A program made the position numbers and the translations under genes. From positions 124,001 to 188,000 of the forward strand of contig NZ_LXKA01000371.1 of the NCBI RefSeq assembly GCF_001645125.1: a stretch of DNA of 64,000 nucleotides. The letters run 5' to 3'. Source of the DNA: Paraburkholderia ginsengiterrae (GTDB lineage: Bacteria; Pseudomonadota; Gammaproteobacteria; Burkholderiales; Burkholderiaceae). The notes below the pieces were generated by a model, which was not told where the DNA came from, did no database searches, and saw only the letters and a list, made by a program, of their open reading frames with translations. Shown piece by piece: positions 43,589 to 54,310 of this stretch. Numbering within the stretch: the first letter of the stretch is position 1; every line of letters starts with the position of its first letter.

Positions 43589-44941
43589 TCAAAATACCGG
43601 GTGGCCGTTGATCAGGCTGGGCAGCCATGTCGAGAACATCGGCACATAGGTCACGATGTTGATCGCGCTGAAGATAGCCAGGTAATACGGCCACGCCACC
43701 TTGGTAGTTTCACCAATCGACACATTGCCAATTGCGCAGCCAATGAACTGCACCGAGCCGATCGGCGGGTGCACCAGGCCCAACGCGCAATTCAGCAGAA
43801 TCATGATCCCGAACTGCACGGGGCCCACGCCGGCGTGCATCGCCATCGGCAAAAACAGCGGCGTGGTGATCAGGATGTGCGCCGCCATATCGACAAACGT
43901 GCCGAGGAAAATCTGGATCAGGTTGATGTACAACAGCATCAGCCAGGGCAGGCTGGTGGCGCCGTCGAGCATATGTTCGATCGCGTCTGGAATCTCCAGA
44001 TAAGCCATCTGGTAGCGCAGCATGTTCGACACGCCGATCAGCAGCAGCACCACGCCGGTGGTTTTGGCGGCCTTGGACAGCGCGTGGAACAGCTTCTTCA
44101 GCGTCATCGAGCGATACACGATGATCGTCAGCACCAGCGAATAAAACACTGCAATGGCAGCGGCTTCGGTCGCGGTTGCAATGCCCTTCGCCACGCACAC
44201 CAGAATGATCGCGATCACCATCAGGCCAGGCAGCGCGCCGAGGAACGTGCGCGCCACCGCGAACCAGCCGGGAAAGCGCGGCAGCTCGGTCGAACCGTCA
44301 GGACGACGCGGATAGCCGTGGCGGACCGCTTGCCAGTATGCGGCGATCAGAACGAAACCCATCACCCACAGCACCGGCAGCAGACCCGAGAACAGCAGAT
44401 CGCCGATCGAGACACCGCTCATCGGATGTCCATGCAAAGTACCGGTAATGCCCTGCGCGGCGAATGCATAGATGATCATGTTGGTCGACGTGGGCATCAG
44501 CGCGCCCGCCAGCGACGAATGGGTCGTGACGTTGACGGCGTAGGCCGCGCTGTAGCCTTCGCGCTTCATCAGCGGAATGACCACGCCGCCCATCGCGGAC
44601 GTGTCCGCGGTAGGCGAACCCGACACGCCGCCGAACAACGTGCAGGCGACCACGTTGGCCATGCCGAGACCGCCGCGGAAATGCCCCACCGTGGCTTGCG
44701 CGAAACGCAGGATGCGGTCGGCGATGCCACCGTGCAGCATCAGCTCGCCGGAGAAGATGAAGAACGGCACCGCGAGGAACGAAAACGCGTTCATGCCGGA
44801 GATCATCGACTGCATGGCGGTCGCCGCCGGCAACCCTTCATACAGATACGTCATCACGCACGAGAGCCCCAGCGCGAACGAAACCGGCACGCCGAGCACG
44901 AGAAAGACGAGGAAACTAACGGAGAGGATGGCGAGTTCCAT
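43589..44941 (-). CDS. dctM: TRAP transporter large permease (DctM type)
   Basis: 450 residues, about 12 hydrophobic helices. It shows FLVFLVLGVPVSFALGLSC at the N-terminus, AVPFFIFSGELMLHGGIADRIL, and FGGVSGSPTADTSAMGGVVIPLMKREGY. Together with DctQ it forms the sodium-driven permease that accepts substrate from DctP. It starts 7 nt after dctQ ends. Its position next to uronate genes suggests a hexuronate or aldarate substrate. Confidence 0.95.
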   Translation of the reverse strand: MELAILSVSFLVFLVLGVPVSFALGLSCVMTYLYEGLPAATAMQSMISGMNAFSFLAVPFFIFSGELMLHGGIADRILRFAQATVGHFRGGLGMANVVACTLFGGVSGSPTADTSAMGGVVIPLMKREGYSAAYAVNVTTHSSLAGALMPTSTNMIIYAFAAQGITGTLHGHPMSGVSIGDLLFSGLLPVLWVMGFVLIAAYWQAVRHGYPRRPDGSTELPRFPGWFAVARTFLGALPGLMVIAIILVCVAKGIATATEAAAIAVFYSLVLTIIVYRSMTLKKLFHALSKAAKTTGVVLLLIGVSNMLRYQMAYLEIPDAIEHMLDGATSLPWLMLLYINLIQIFLGTFVDMAAHILITTPLFLPMAMHAGVGPVQFGIMILLNCALGLVHPPIGSVQFIGCAIGNVSIGETTKVAWPYYLAIFSAINIVTYVPMFSTWLPSLINGHPVF

Positions 44942-44948
44942 GATTGTT

Positions 44949-45428
44949 CTAGTTCTGTTTCGGTACAAAAAGCGCCAGCAGGTTCTCGAGCGAGAACATC
45001 GCGATGCACACGCTGGCCACAACCGGAATGCAGTAACGCAATGCCTCGGGCAAGCCGAGAATCGGAATCCGGTCGTCCATGGTTGTCTCCACCATCTGCA
45101 GACAACCCGAGAAGATCGCCACGGCCAGCGCGATCAGGCAAAGATGTTGAAACGCCATCGCCGCGAGCTGCCCTTTCGGCGGCAACTTTTTGACGAGCGA
45201 GTCCAGCCCGATATGGCCGCCTTCGCGCACCTTGAGCGCCGCACCGAACATGGCGATCACGATCACCAGCAGCAAGGCGATCGGCTCGACGAAATCCGGC
45301 GCGTCGCTAAAGACATAGCGCATCACGACGCTGTAAATCACCAGCAGGCTCAGCGCGGCGAGACTGATCGACGCCAGCACGACCAGCACGCGGAACAGAA
45401 CATCATTCGGGCGTTTGATAAATCGCAT
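44949..45428 (-). CDS. dctQ: TRAP transporter small permease (DctQ type)
   Basis: 159 residues from ATG 45428, chosen because AAGGA lies about 10 nt upstream; in-frame ATGs at 45437, 45473 and 45488 are alternatives. Four transmembrane helices and the typical DFVEPIALLLVIVIAMFGAALKVREGGHIGLD block are seen. The C-terminus FVPKQN ends 7 nt before dctM. Confidence 0.9.
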   Translation of the reverse strand: MRFIKRPNDVLFRVLVVLASISLAALSLLVIYSVVMRYVFSDAPDFVEPIALLLVIVIAMFGAALKVREGGHIGLDSLVKKLPPKGQLAAMAFQHLCLIALAVAIFSGCLQMVETTMDDRIPILGLPEALRYCIPVVASVCIAMFSLENLLALFVPKQN

Positions 45429-45600
45429 TGCCCCCATCCTTGCATTCGACCAGCCTGCCGTTCGGTCTGTCATTCGACTTATCGTCATTAGCCAGCACTC
45501 CTGTTCGACGCCGGCGCTTCAGCAAACGCGCGGCGGCAAAGCCCACGGCGCTTCTGCCACGAGCTTTCCCGCCGTTGAGCCGGCGCCGTTCATGCGGTTG

Positions 45601-47170
<1,570 letters not shown>

Positions 47171-47176
<6 letters not shown>

Positions 47177-47206
47177 GGCGCCGTGCATGACAGCATGCAC
47201 GGCGCC
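47171..47206 (-). terminator. Terminator of the garD-udh-lactonase operon
   Basis: A perfect 13-bp stem GGCGCCGTGCATG/CATGCACGGCGCC with a 4-nt loop. On the minus strand it is followed by TTTTTG and TTTTG. It lies 20 nt after the SMP-30 gene stop. Confidence 0.9.
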
Positions 47207-47225
47207 CTTCTCCAGCCAGCCTCGC

Positions 47226-48167
47226 TTATAGAATGCCCGCGAATTCAGGCTCGGGCAGCCCGGTGACACCAGGCCGCACGGCAAACAGATGACCGTCATG
47301 CTCGCTGGCGTTCGCCGCGGGGCGAATCGACGTGACGAACAGCGTGTCCAGATCGCGGCCGCCGAACGCGCACATGGCGGGCTTGGTGGCCGGCACGGCA
47401 ATCTGCCGATCCAGCTTGCCCTCTGGCGTGAAGCGCAGCAGCAGGCCCGCGTCGTTCGCGCAGATCCAGTAGCAGCCGTCGGCGTCCACGGCGGCGCCGT
47501 CGGGGCGGCCCGCGTAGTCGTGCAGATCCGCGAACACGCGCCGGTTGCGCGGCTCGCCGGTCTCGATGTCGTAATCGAACGCCCAGATCAGCCGGCGCAA
47601 CGGATGCGAGTCGGACAGATACATGGTCGAACCGTCCGGCGACCACGCCAGGCCGTTCTGCGTGATGAGCGCATCGACCACCGGCGCGGACAGCACGCCG
47701 CGTTCGTCGAACCGGTAGAGCGCGCCGCCCGGAACGGCTGCCGCCATGTCCTGCACGATCGTGCCGGACCAGAAGCGCCCTTGCCGGTCGCAACGGCCGT
47801 CGTTGAAGCGCATGTCGTCGAATGCGAAGGTGGGCGCGGCAAGCTTGCGCGGCACGACCTTCACCGGGCCGCCGCCGGACGCGGCTGCGCTTTCCGCTTC
47901 AGGCAGCGTCAGCGCGAAAAGTCCCGTCTCGCATCCGGCCAGCACCGTGCCGCGACGATCGAACGCAATGCACGCCACCTTCTCCGGCAGCAGCCACTCA
48001 GTGCGCCGGCCCGGATTGATCCGCAGCCGCACGATCAGGCGTGCCGGAATGTCGACCCAGTAAAGCGCCTGTTCCGCCGCGCGCCACACCGGGCTTTCGC
48101 CGACCGATGCAGGTGCCTGACCCGCTGCCTCGACGCGTTCCGCACGCGGGTTCGCCACTGCGCTCAT
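47226..48167 (-). CDS. SMP-30/gluconolactonase-family lactonase
   Basis: 313 residues, a six-bladed beta-propeller. Metal and catalytic residues are seen as Glu24 in GESPVW, Asn in RFNDGRCD, Asn in QNGLAWSPDG and Asp in PDGAAVDADG. In this locus it should hydrolyse galactaro- or glucaro-lactone made by uronate dehydrogenase. Its ATG overlaps the udh stop by 4 nt (ATGA at 48164-48167), so the two are coupled. Confidence 0.93.
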   Translation of the reverse strand: MSAVANPRAERVEAAGQAPASVGESPVWRAAEQALYWVDIPARLIVRLRINPGRRTEWLLPEKVACIAFDRRGTVLAGCETGLFALTLPEAESAAASGGGPVKVVPRKLAAPTFAFDDMRFNDGRCDRQGRFWSGTIVQDMAAAVPGGALYRFDERGVLSAPVVDALITQNGLAWSPDGSTMYLSDSHPLRRLIWAFDYDIETGEPRNRRVFADLHDYAGRPDGAAVDADGCYWICANDAGLLLRFTPEGKLDRQIAVPATKPAMCAFGGRDLDTLFVTSIRPAANASEHDGHLFAVRPGVTGLPEPEFAGIL

Positions 48168-49024
48168 CGTTTCGGCTCCATCGGGCCGGCGAGCACGAAC
48201 GGGCCACCCTGATAGCGCTGTGTCGGATCGTCGAGATCGGCAGTGGGTGCGCTGACGGGAAAGAGGTGCTCGAATTCAATCGAACTGTCCTGCGGACGAA
48301 AGCCGAGGAATGCGGCCTTGGTGTTGTCCACCCACTTGGTGCGGTTATCCGACACGCCGTAGACGATCGCATGCCCCACGCGGTTGGTGAAGAGCGAGCA
48401 GCGCACCAGTTCGATGAAGTCGCGAAAGCTCAGAAAGGTCACGAGCATGCGCGGGTTTTTCGGCTGTTCGAACGACGAGCCAATCCGCAGGCACACCGTC
48501 TCCAGACCAAAGCGATCGAAGTAGTAGCGCGACAACGATTCGCCAAAGCACTTCGTCACGCCATACAGGCTGTCCGGACGCAGCGGCGAGTCGATATCGA
48601 CCACTTCGGTGACCGGATGAAAACCCACCGCGTGATTCGAACTCGCGTACACAACGCGCTTCACACCCTGCTTCTGCGCAGCCGAATAGAGGTTGTACAG
48701 GCCGCGAATATTCGCTTCGAGCAGATCTTCGAACGGTGCCTCGACGGAGATGCCGCCGAGATGGATCACCGCGTCCACGCCTTCGAGCAGCGCGTGCACG
48801 TCCGCTTCGTTCGCGAGGTCCACGATCGACGCTTCCTCATGCGCCGCCACGTCGCCAAGCGGAGCGATATCGGTCACGCGCACGATATCGGCCCACGCCG
48901 CGAGCGCGCCGCGCAACTGCCGGCCGAGATTGCCCGCCGCGCCGGTCAGCAGCAGCCGATGGAAAGGTTTCTGTGCCGCGCCGCGGCCAAGGTTCGAGTC
49001 TGTCATGTCGCTAGGTTGTGTCAT
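48164..49024 (-). CDS. udh: Uronate dehydrogenase, paralogue 1
   Basis: 286 residues, extended SDR. The NAD loop TGAAGNLG is near residue 28, IHLGGISVEAPFEDLLEANIRGLYNLY is highly typical, SSNHAVGF holds the catalytic Ser, and YGVTK has Tyr and Lys. Oxidises D-galacturonate or D-glucuronate to the aldarolactone with NAD+. Starts 54 nt after garD ends and is coupled to the lactonase gene. An alternative start is the Met at residue 7. A second, distinct copy lies at 59527-60363. Confidence 0.93.
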   Translation of the reverse strand: MTQPSDMTDSNLGRGAAQKPFHRLLLTGAAGNLGRQLRGALAAWADIVRVTDIAPLGDVAAHEEASIVDLANEADVHALLEGVDAVIHLGGISVEAPFEDLLEANIRGLYNLYSAAQKQGVKRVVYASSNHAVGFHPVTEVVDIDSPLRPDSLYGVTKCFGESLSRYYFDRFGLETVCLRIGSSFEQPKNPRMLVTFLSFRDFIELVRCSLFTNRVGHAIVYGVSDNRTKWVDNTKAAFLGFRPQDSSIEFEHLFPVSAPTADLDDPTQRYQGGPFVLAGPMEPKR

Positions 49025-49078
49025 TGCTCCCGCATCAGGCGGAATTTGGCGGAGTTAGCCGGATCGTCGTGGCGGATC

Positions 49079-50668
49079 TCAGGTCACCGGCGCCGGATTG
49101 AACAGCGTCAACGCATTGTGAAGTTTGAGTTTTTCCGCGCAGGTCTCTTTGCGCCCGCTGGCGACGTCGAGCATCAGGCGGAACAGCTCCCAGCCCACCT
49201 CTTCGATGCTCGCCGCGCCGGTGGCGATCGTGCCGGCGTTGATATCCATCAGATCGTGCCAGCGGCGCGCGAGATCCGAGCGGGTGGCGACCTTGATCAC
49301 GGGCACTTCCGCGAGACTATACGGCGTGCCGCGGCCCGTGGTGAACACGTGCAGGTTGATCCCCGCCGCGACCTGCAGCGTGCCGCAGATGAAATCGCTA
49401 GCCGGCGTCGCCGCGTAAATCAGGCCTTTCTGCCTGACCTTCTCACCCGGCGACAGCACGCCCGAAATGGCGGAGTTGCCCGACTTGATGATCGACCCCA
49501 TCGCCTTTTCGACGATGTTCGACAAGCCGCCCTTCTTGTTGCCCGGCGTGGTGTTGGCGCTGCGGTCGGCGCCGCCGCGCTTCAGATAATCGTCGTACCA
49601 CTGCATCTCGCGGATGATCGCCGCGGCAACGTCCGCGTTGGCTGCGCGCGCGGTCAGCTGATCGACGCCGTCGCGCACCTCGGTGACTTCGGAAAACATG
49701 ACGGTGGCGCCGGCGCGCACCAGCAGATCGGTCGCGAAGCCCACGGCGGGATTGGCGGTCAGCCCGGAGAACGCGTCGCTGCCGCCGCACTGCACGCCGA
49801 CCACCAGATCGGACGCGGGGCAGGTTTCGCGGCGGCGATTGTTGAGCCGCTTCAGATGACCTTCGGCCATTCTCATGATCGACTCGATCATGGACTGGAA
49901 GCCGACGTGCGCTTCGTCCTGCAGCACCACCACGTCGCCGTTCAGATCGGCCGTGACGTCGCCGATGTCCGCGACTTCCGCGACATTCGCCGCGGCCGCG
50001 ATCGGAATCGTGCCGGGCGGCATCAGACGCTCGGGCTGCAGCTTCTCGCAACCGAGGCTGACCATCATCACCTCGCCGCCGAAATTCGGATTCAGACTGA
50101 TATTGCGCACGGTGCGGATCGGCACCATGGCGTCGGGCGCGTCGATCGCGACGCCGCAGCCGTAGGTATGGCCGAGGCTCACCACGTCGTCGACATTCGG
50201 GTAGCGCGGCAACAGCTCGGCCTTGATGCGCGTGACCGCATGCTGAACCACGTCGGCCACGCATTGCACGGTGGTGGTGATGGCGAGAATGTTGCGCGAG
50301 CCGACCGAGCCGTCCGCGTTGCGGTAGCCCTCGAACGTGAAGCCTTCGAGCGGCGGCATCTCCGGCGCCTTGATGGTGGCGATGCGCAGATCTTCGAGCC
50401 CCGGCGGGCTCGGCATGCGGATCACGTGCTCGTTGATCCAGCTGCCCTTGGGCAACGCCTTGAGCGCGTAGCCGATCACCACGTTATAGCGGATGACCTC
50501 GTCGCCCTCGGCCAGATCGGCCAGCGCGACCTTGTGGCCCTGCGGCACACGCTCGCGCAGCGCGAGGCCGTCCGGAAATACGGCGCCCTCACCCAGACCG
50601 CCGTCGTTGACGACGATCGCAACGTTGTCATTGGGGTGAACGCGAATGTAGAGCGGAGATTGTTCCAT
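49079..50668 (-). CDS. garD: Galactarate dehydratase
   Basis: 529 residues, close to E. coli GarD (523), UxaA/GarD family. An N-terminal SAF-type domain (about 1-90; [20 protein letters not shown]) is followed by the catalytic domain with [39 protein letters not shown] and [17 protein letters not shown]. It dehydrates galactarate to 5-dehydro-4-deoxyglucarate using iron. It is the first gene of garD-udh-lactonase and is divergent from kdgD across two operator candidates. Confidence 0.94.
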   Translation of the reverse strand: MEQSPLYIRVHPNDNVAIVVNDGGLGEGAVFPDGLALRERVPQGHKVALADLAEGDEVIRYNVVIGYALKALPKGSWINEHVIRMPSPPGLEDLRIATIKAPEMPPLEGFTFEGYRNADGSVGSRNILAITTTVQCVADVVQHAVTRIKAELLPRYPNVDDVVSLGHTYGCGVAIDAPDAMVPIRTVRNISLNPNFGGEVMMVSLGCEKLQPERLMPPGTIPIAAAANVAEVADIGDVTADLNGDVVVLQDEAHVGFQSMIESIMRMAEGHLKRLNNRRRETCPASDLVVGVQCGGSDAFSGLTANPAVGFATDLLVRAGATVMFSEVTEVRDGVDQLTARAANADVAAAIIREMQWYDDYLKRGGADRSANTTPGNKKGGLSNIVEKAMGSIIKSGNSAISGVLSPGEKVRQKGLIYAATPASDFICGTLQVAAGINLHVFTTGRGTPYSLAEVPVIKVATRSDLARRWHDLMDINAGTIATGAASIEEVGWELFRLMLDVASGRKETCAEKLKLHNALTLFNPAPVT

Positions 50669-50711
50669 TGCATCGATCCTTATGGCGCTGCACGCGCGCC
50701 GCGCCAGCTAT

Positions 50712-50729
50712 TCATACGTCATCCTACAA
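50712..50729. promoter_or_regulatory. Uronate-regulon operator candidate B (garD side)
   Basis: On the minus strand it reads TTGTAGG-ATGA-CGTATGA. It lies 43 nt upstream of the garD ATG. Confidence 0.75.
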
Positions 50730-50813
50730 CACAGAAGATTACGTGGACGTTCCGTATTTACCCTAGGGCACGCATTATGCCGTGAAATGGCCGTTGAGTT
50801 CGCCGATTTGTTG

Positions 50814-50831
50814 TTGTACGATGACGTATAA
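50814..50831. promoter_or_regulatory. Uronate-regulon operator candidate C (kdgD side)
   Basis: TTGTACG-ATGA-CGTATAA, the best copy of the palindromic motif. A TATAAG at 50827-50832 could be the -10 of kdgD, so regulator binding would mask it. It lies 61 nt before the kdgD start. Confidence 0.8.
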
Positions 50832-50892
50832 GAAATCTCCGTTTCGACCTATTTCGACAAATCAACCCATACCGCCGCCCTGGATACACATC

Positions 50893-51810
50893 ATGACGAC
50901 ACCGCAGGAACTCAAGCAGATCGTTTCGGAAGGCCTTCTCTCCTTCCCGGTCACCGACTTCGACGCACAAGGCGAGTTTCGCGCCGACACCTATGCTGAG
51001 CGCCTCGAATGGCTCGCCCCTTATGGCGCCTCGGCCCTGTTCGTGGCCGGCGGCACGGGCGAATTCTTCTCGCTCACGCACAAGGACTATTCGAACGTGG
51101 TGCGCACGGCCGCCGAAGTCTGCAAGGGCAAGGTGCCGATTCTGGCCGGCGCGGGCGGCCCGACGCGCGTCGCAATCGAGTATGCGCGCGAAGCGGAGCG
51201 CCACGGCGCGAACGGCATTCTGCTGATGCCGCACTACCTGACCGAAGCCTGCCAGGAAGGCATCGCCGCGCACGCCGAAGAAGTCTGCAAGTCCGTGCCG
51301 AACATGGGCGTGATCATCTACAACCGCGCGAACTCCAAGCTTAACGCCGATATGCTGGAAGGGCTGGCCGAGCGCTGCCCGAACCTGATCGGCTTCAAGG
51401 ACGGCGTGGGCGAAATCGAGAACATGGTGACGATCCGCCGCCGTCTCGGCGACCGATTCTCGTATCTCGGCGGCCTGCCGACCGCGGAAGTCTATGCGGC
51501 GGCCTACAAGGCGCTGGGCGTGCCGGTGTATTCGTCGGCGGTGTTCAACTTCATTCCGAAGACCGCGATGGATTTCTACCGCGCCATCGCCGCGGACGAC
51601 CACGCGACCGTCGGCAAACTGATCGACGAATTCTTCCTGCCGTACCTGGCGATCCGCAACCGCCGCGCGGGCTACGCGGTGAGCATCGTCAAGGCGGGCG
51701 CGAAGCTCGTCGGCTACAGCGCCGGTCCGGTGCGCGCGCCGCTGACCGATCTGACGGAAGAAGAAATGAGCCAGCTCGACGCGCTCATCAAGACGCTCGG
51801 CCCGCAGTAA
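50893..51810 (+). CDS. kdgD: 5-dehydro-4-deoxyglucarate dehydratase
   Basis: 305 residues of the DapA/NAL aldolase superfamily. [35 protein letters not shown] and the Schiff-base Lys in [13 protein letters not shown] are typical of KdgD rather than DapA. It decarboxylates and dehydrates keto-deoxyglucarate to 2-oxoglutarate semialdehyde. It is followed after 64 nt by an MFS carrier and divergent from garD. ATG 50893 was chosen because it gives the conserved N-terminus; the ribosome site is weak. Confidence 0.95.
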   Translation: MTTPQELKQIVSEGLLSFPVTDFDAQGEFRADTYAERLEWLAPYGASALFVAGGTGEFFSLTHKDYSNVVRTAAEVCKGKVPILAGAGGPTRVAIEYAREAERHGANGILLMPHYLTEACQEGIAAHAEEVCKSVPNMGVIIYNRANSKLNADMLEGLAERCPNLIGFKDGVGEIENMVTIRRRLGDRFSYLGGLPTAEVYAAAYKALGVPVYSSAVFNFIPKTAMDFYRAIAADDHATVGKLIDEFFLPYLAIRNRRAGYAVSIVKAGAKLVGYSAGPVRAPLTDLTEEEMSQLDALIKTLGPQ

Positions 51811-51874
51811 TGCGGCTGGCGCAGCCGGCGTAATCCACAGCCCACGGCCTGCATAAGAAATTCAGGAGATGTCC

Positions 51875-53236
51875 ATGGAAATGAGCCGCACCGCGAGTGC
51901 CGCGCACGTCGCGCGTCGCACCAAAGTCCGCTATGCGATCCTGTTGCTGATCTTCCTGATCACGACGTTCAATTACGCGGACCGCGCAACGCTCTCGGTG
52001 ACCGGCTCGGCCATGCGCGCCGAGTTCGGCTTCGACGCGATCCGCATGGGCTACATCTTCTCCGCGTTCAGCTGGGCGTACGTGCTGTCGCAATTGCCGG
52101 CCGGCTGGCTGCTGGATCGCTTCGGCGCGCGGCGCGTCTACGCCGCGAGCATTTTCTTCTGGTCGCTGTTTACCCTGCTGCAAAGCGCTATCGGCTTGCT
52201 GGGCAGCGCGGCGGCCGCCGTGACCGCGCTGTTCGTGCTGCGCTTCGCGATGGGCGCGGCGGAATCACCGGCGTTTCCCGCCAATGCCAAGGTCGTGGCG
52301 AGCTGGTTCCCCACCAACGAGCGCGGTACGGCATCGGCCATTTTCAATTCGGCGCAGTACTTCGCCGCGGTCGTGTTCACGCCGCTGATGGCGTGGCTCA
52401 CCCATGCGTTCGGCTGGCACATGGTGTACGTCGTGATGGGCGTGACGGGGTTTCTGCTTGCGCTCACGTGGCTGAAGGTGATGAAGAACCCCGCCGATCA
52501 TCCGGGTGTGTCGCGCGCCGAACTGGACTACATCGAACAGGGCGGCGGCGTGATCAATGGGCAGACGAAGGCCCGGACCGCAACGACGGAAAAGCCGATC
52601 GAACAGGCGGGCGGCTGGTTTCTGGTGCGCCAGCTGCTGAGCAACCGCATGCTGCTCGGCGTCTATCTCGCGCAGTACTGCATCAACGTGCTGACCTACT
52701 TCTTCCTGACCTGGTTTCCGATCTACCTCGTGCAAGCGCGCGGCATGACGATTCTGCAAGCGGGTCTGGTCGCTTCGCTGCCAGCGATCTGCGGATTCTC
52801 CGGCGGCGTGCTCGGCGGCATTCTTTCGGACGGCCTGATCCGGCGCGGCCATTCGCTCACCGTCGCGCGCAAGGTGCCGATTGTCGGCGGCATGCTGCTG
52901 TCGGTGTGCATCATCGGCTGCAACTACGTATCGACCGACTGGGTCGTCGTCGCGCTCATGTCGCTCGCGTTCTTCGGCAAGGGTATCGGCGCGCTCGGCT
53001 GGGCGGTCGTCGCCGATACGTCGCCGAAGGAAGCGCTCGGACTGTCCGGCGCGATCTTCAATATGTTCGGCAACGTGGCCGGCATCGTGACGCCGATCGT
53101 GATCGGCTATCTCGTGGCGAAAAGCGGCTCGTTCAACGGCGCGCTCGTGTTCGTGGGTCTCAATGCCCTGCTCACGGTGTTCAGCTACCTCGTGATCGTG
53201 CGGGACATCAAGCGGGTCGAGTTGCGTCCGCGCTGA
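51875..53236 (+). CDS. MFS carrier, anion:cation symporter family (GudP-like)
   Basis: 453 residues, about 12 transmembrane helices. ATG 51875 is preceded by AGGAG at a proper 6-nt spacing; the ATG at 51869 directly abuts it and is less likely. FLITTFNYADRATLSVTG, GWLLDRFGARRVY and RFAMGAAESPAFPANAKVVASWFPTNERGTASAIFN are typical of aldarate and hexuronate carriers (GudP, ExuT). It lies in the kdgD operon, so glucarate/galactarate import is the best guess. Confidence 0.92.
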   Translation: MEMSRTASAAHVARRTKVRYAILLLIFLITTFNYADRATLSVTGSAMRAEFGFDAIRMGYIFSAFSWAYVLSQLPAGWLLDRFGARRVYAASIFFWSLFTLLQSAIGLLGSAAAAVTALFVLRFAMGAAESPAFPANAKVVASWFPTNERGTASAIFNSAQYFAAVVFTPLMAWLTHAFGWHMVYVVMGVTGFLLALTWLKVMKNPADHPGVSRAELDYIEQGGGVINGQTKARTATTEKPIEQAGGWFLVRQLLSNRMLLGVYLAQYCINVLTYFFLTWFPIYLVQARGMTILQAGLVASLPAICGFSGGVLGGILSDGLIRRGHSLTVARKVPIVGGMLLSVCIIGCNYVSTDWVVVALMSLAFFGKGIGALGWAVVADTSPKEALGLSGAIFNMFGNVAGIVTPIVIGYLVAKSGSFNGALVFVGLNALLTVFSYLVIVRDIKRVELRPR

Positions 53237-53354
53237 GCGGCTCGCGGTTATCGTACTTCTGCGGCGGCGAAACGGCCGCTGCAGTCGCGCCTGGCTGGCT
53301 GATATCCCAACTGGCCGCCGAATGGCTATGGCGCCGAAATTGAAATAGCGTATC

Positions 53355-53383
53355 TATAATCAGTCGTCAGACGACGGTATAAT
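53355..53383. promoter_or_regulatory. Promoter and inverted repeat of the GntR gene
   Basis: Two TATAAT boxes (53355-53360 and 53378-53383) flank a perfect inverted repeat GTCGT-CAG-ACGAC (53363-53375). The repeat differs from the TTGTACG-type motif, so autoregulation would need another operator form or another regulator. Confidence 0.55.
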
Positions 53384-53430
53384 GAAAATCACGCAATATC
53401 CGCGACTATCTGATTCAAGGGGCGTTTTCG

Positions 53431-54174
53431 ATGTCTACACCGCTGGCATCCGCAGCACCGCCACGACGCGCTCGTAATCTCGCCGAGCTGGTCGTCGGCT
53501 ACGTCACCGAGCAGATTGCGTCCAACGCGTTGAAGCCCGGCGACAAACTGCCAACCGAATCGCAGCTCATGGTCACGTTGAGCGTGAGCCGTACTGTCAT
53601 TCGCGAAGCGATTTCGCGCTTGCAGGCGGGCAAGGTCATCGAGACGCGGCACGGCATCGGCAGCTTCGTGCTGGAGCCGCAGCGAGAAAAACTCGGTATC
53701 GACATGGTGCCCGCCACGACGTTGCGCGACGTGCTGTCGATCCTGGAACTGCGTATCAGCCTCGAAACGGAATGCGCGGGACTCGCCGCGCAACGCGCCA
53801 AGCCGGACGACCTCGCGCGCATGCGCGCCGCGCTCGACGCGATCGAAGCCACGCGTCACAACGGGCTGGACAGCGTCGACGCCGACCTGCAGTTTCATAT
53901 CTCGGTGGCGCGCGCCACCGGCAACCGCTATTTCGTCGACATCCTCACGCAAATGGGCAGCGCGCTGATTCCGCGCAACCGGCTCGACTCGGCGGGCATT
54001 GCGCGCGCGGAGCCGGACGCGTATCTGTCGCTCGTCAATCTCGAGCACGAAAGCATTCTCGAAGCGATCACGCGGCACGACGCGGAAGGCGCGCGCGCGG
54101 CCATGCGCATGCACCTGTCCAATAGCCGCGAGCGCTTGCGGCGCGCCAATGAAACGGCTGAGACGAATGGCTGA
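53431..54174 (+). CDS. FadR-subfamily GntR regulator of uronate/aldarate genes
   Basis: 247 residues. The winged HTH spans about 12-80 (LAELVVGYVTEQIASNALKPGDKLPTESQLMVTLSVSRTVIREAISRLQAGKVIETRHGIGSFV). The FCD ligand domain spans about 95-225 (LELRISLETECAGLAA, DLQFHISVARATGNRYF, EHESILEAITRHDAEGARAAMRMHL), with the His residues that bind a metal and carboxylate effector. A Shine-Dalgarno AAGGGG precedes it. By position it should control the whole locus through the shared 18-bp palindromes. Confidence 0.9.
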   Translation: MSTPLASAAPPRRARNLAELVVGYVTEQIASNALKPGDKLPTESQLMVTLSVSRTVIREAISRLQAGKVIETRHGIGSFVLEPQREKLGIDMVPATTLRDVLSILELRISLETECAGLAAQRAKPDDLARMRAALDAIEATRHNGLDSVDADLQFHISVARATGNRYFVDILTQMGSALIPRNRLDSAGIARAEPDAYLSLVNLEHESILEAITRHDAEGARAAMRMHLSNSRERLRRANETAETNG

Positions 54175-54205
54175 TTCGCCAGTTCATTGAAGCGGATGCA
54201 AAGAG

Positions 54206-54231
54206 AAATGGCCGGGATATCCCGGCCATTT
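54206..54231. terminator. Bidirectional terminator between the GntR and aldehyde dehydrogenase genes
   Basis: A perfect 26-bp palindrome with AAATGGCCGGGAT arms, followed by a T-rich TTCTTTTC on the plus side and with A-rich sequence on the other side. It separates convergent genes. Confidence 0.88.
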
Positions 54232-54310
54232 TCTTTTCCTGCCTGCTTCGCCAAGTCACGCGATTGCGTGACTGGCGGTGTCACTTAGCTGCGTCACTCA
54301 GTTGTGTCAC

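Noticed and set aside
48041-50785. A very long plus-strand open frame opposite garD, udh and the lactonase gene
   Set aside because: It is the antisense of three well-supported genes; its translation is Arg/His-rich and matches no family, a usual effect of high GC.
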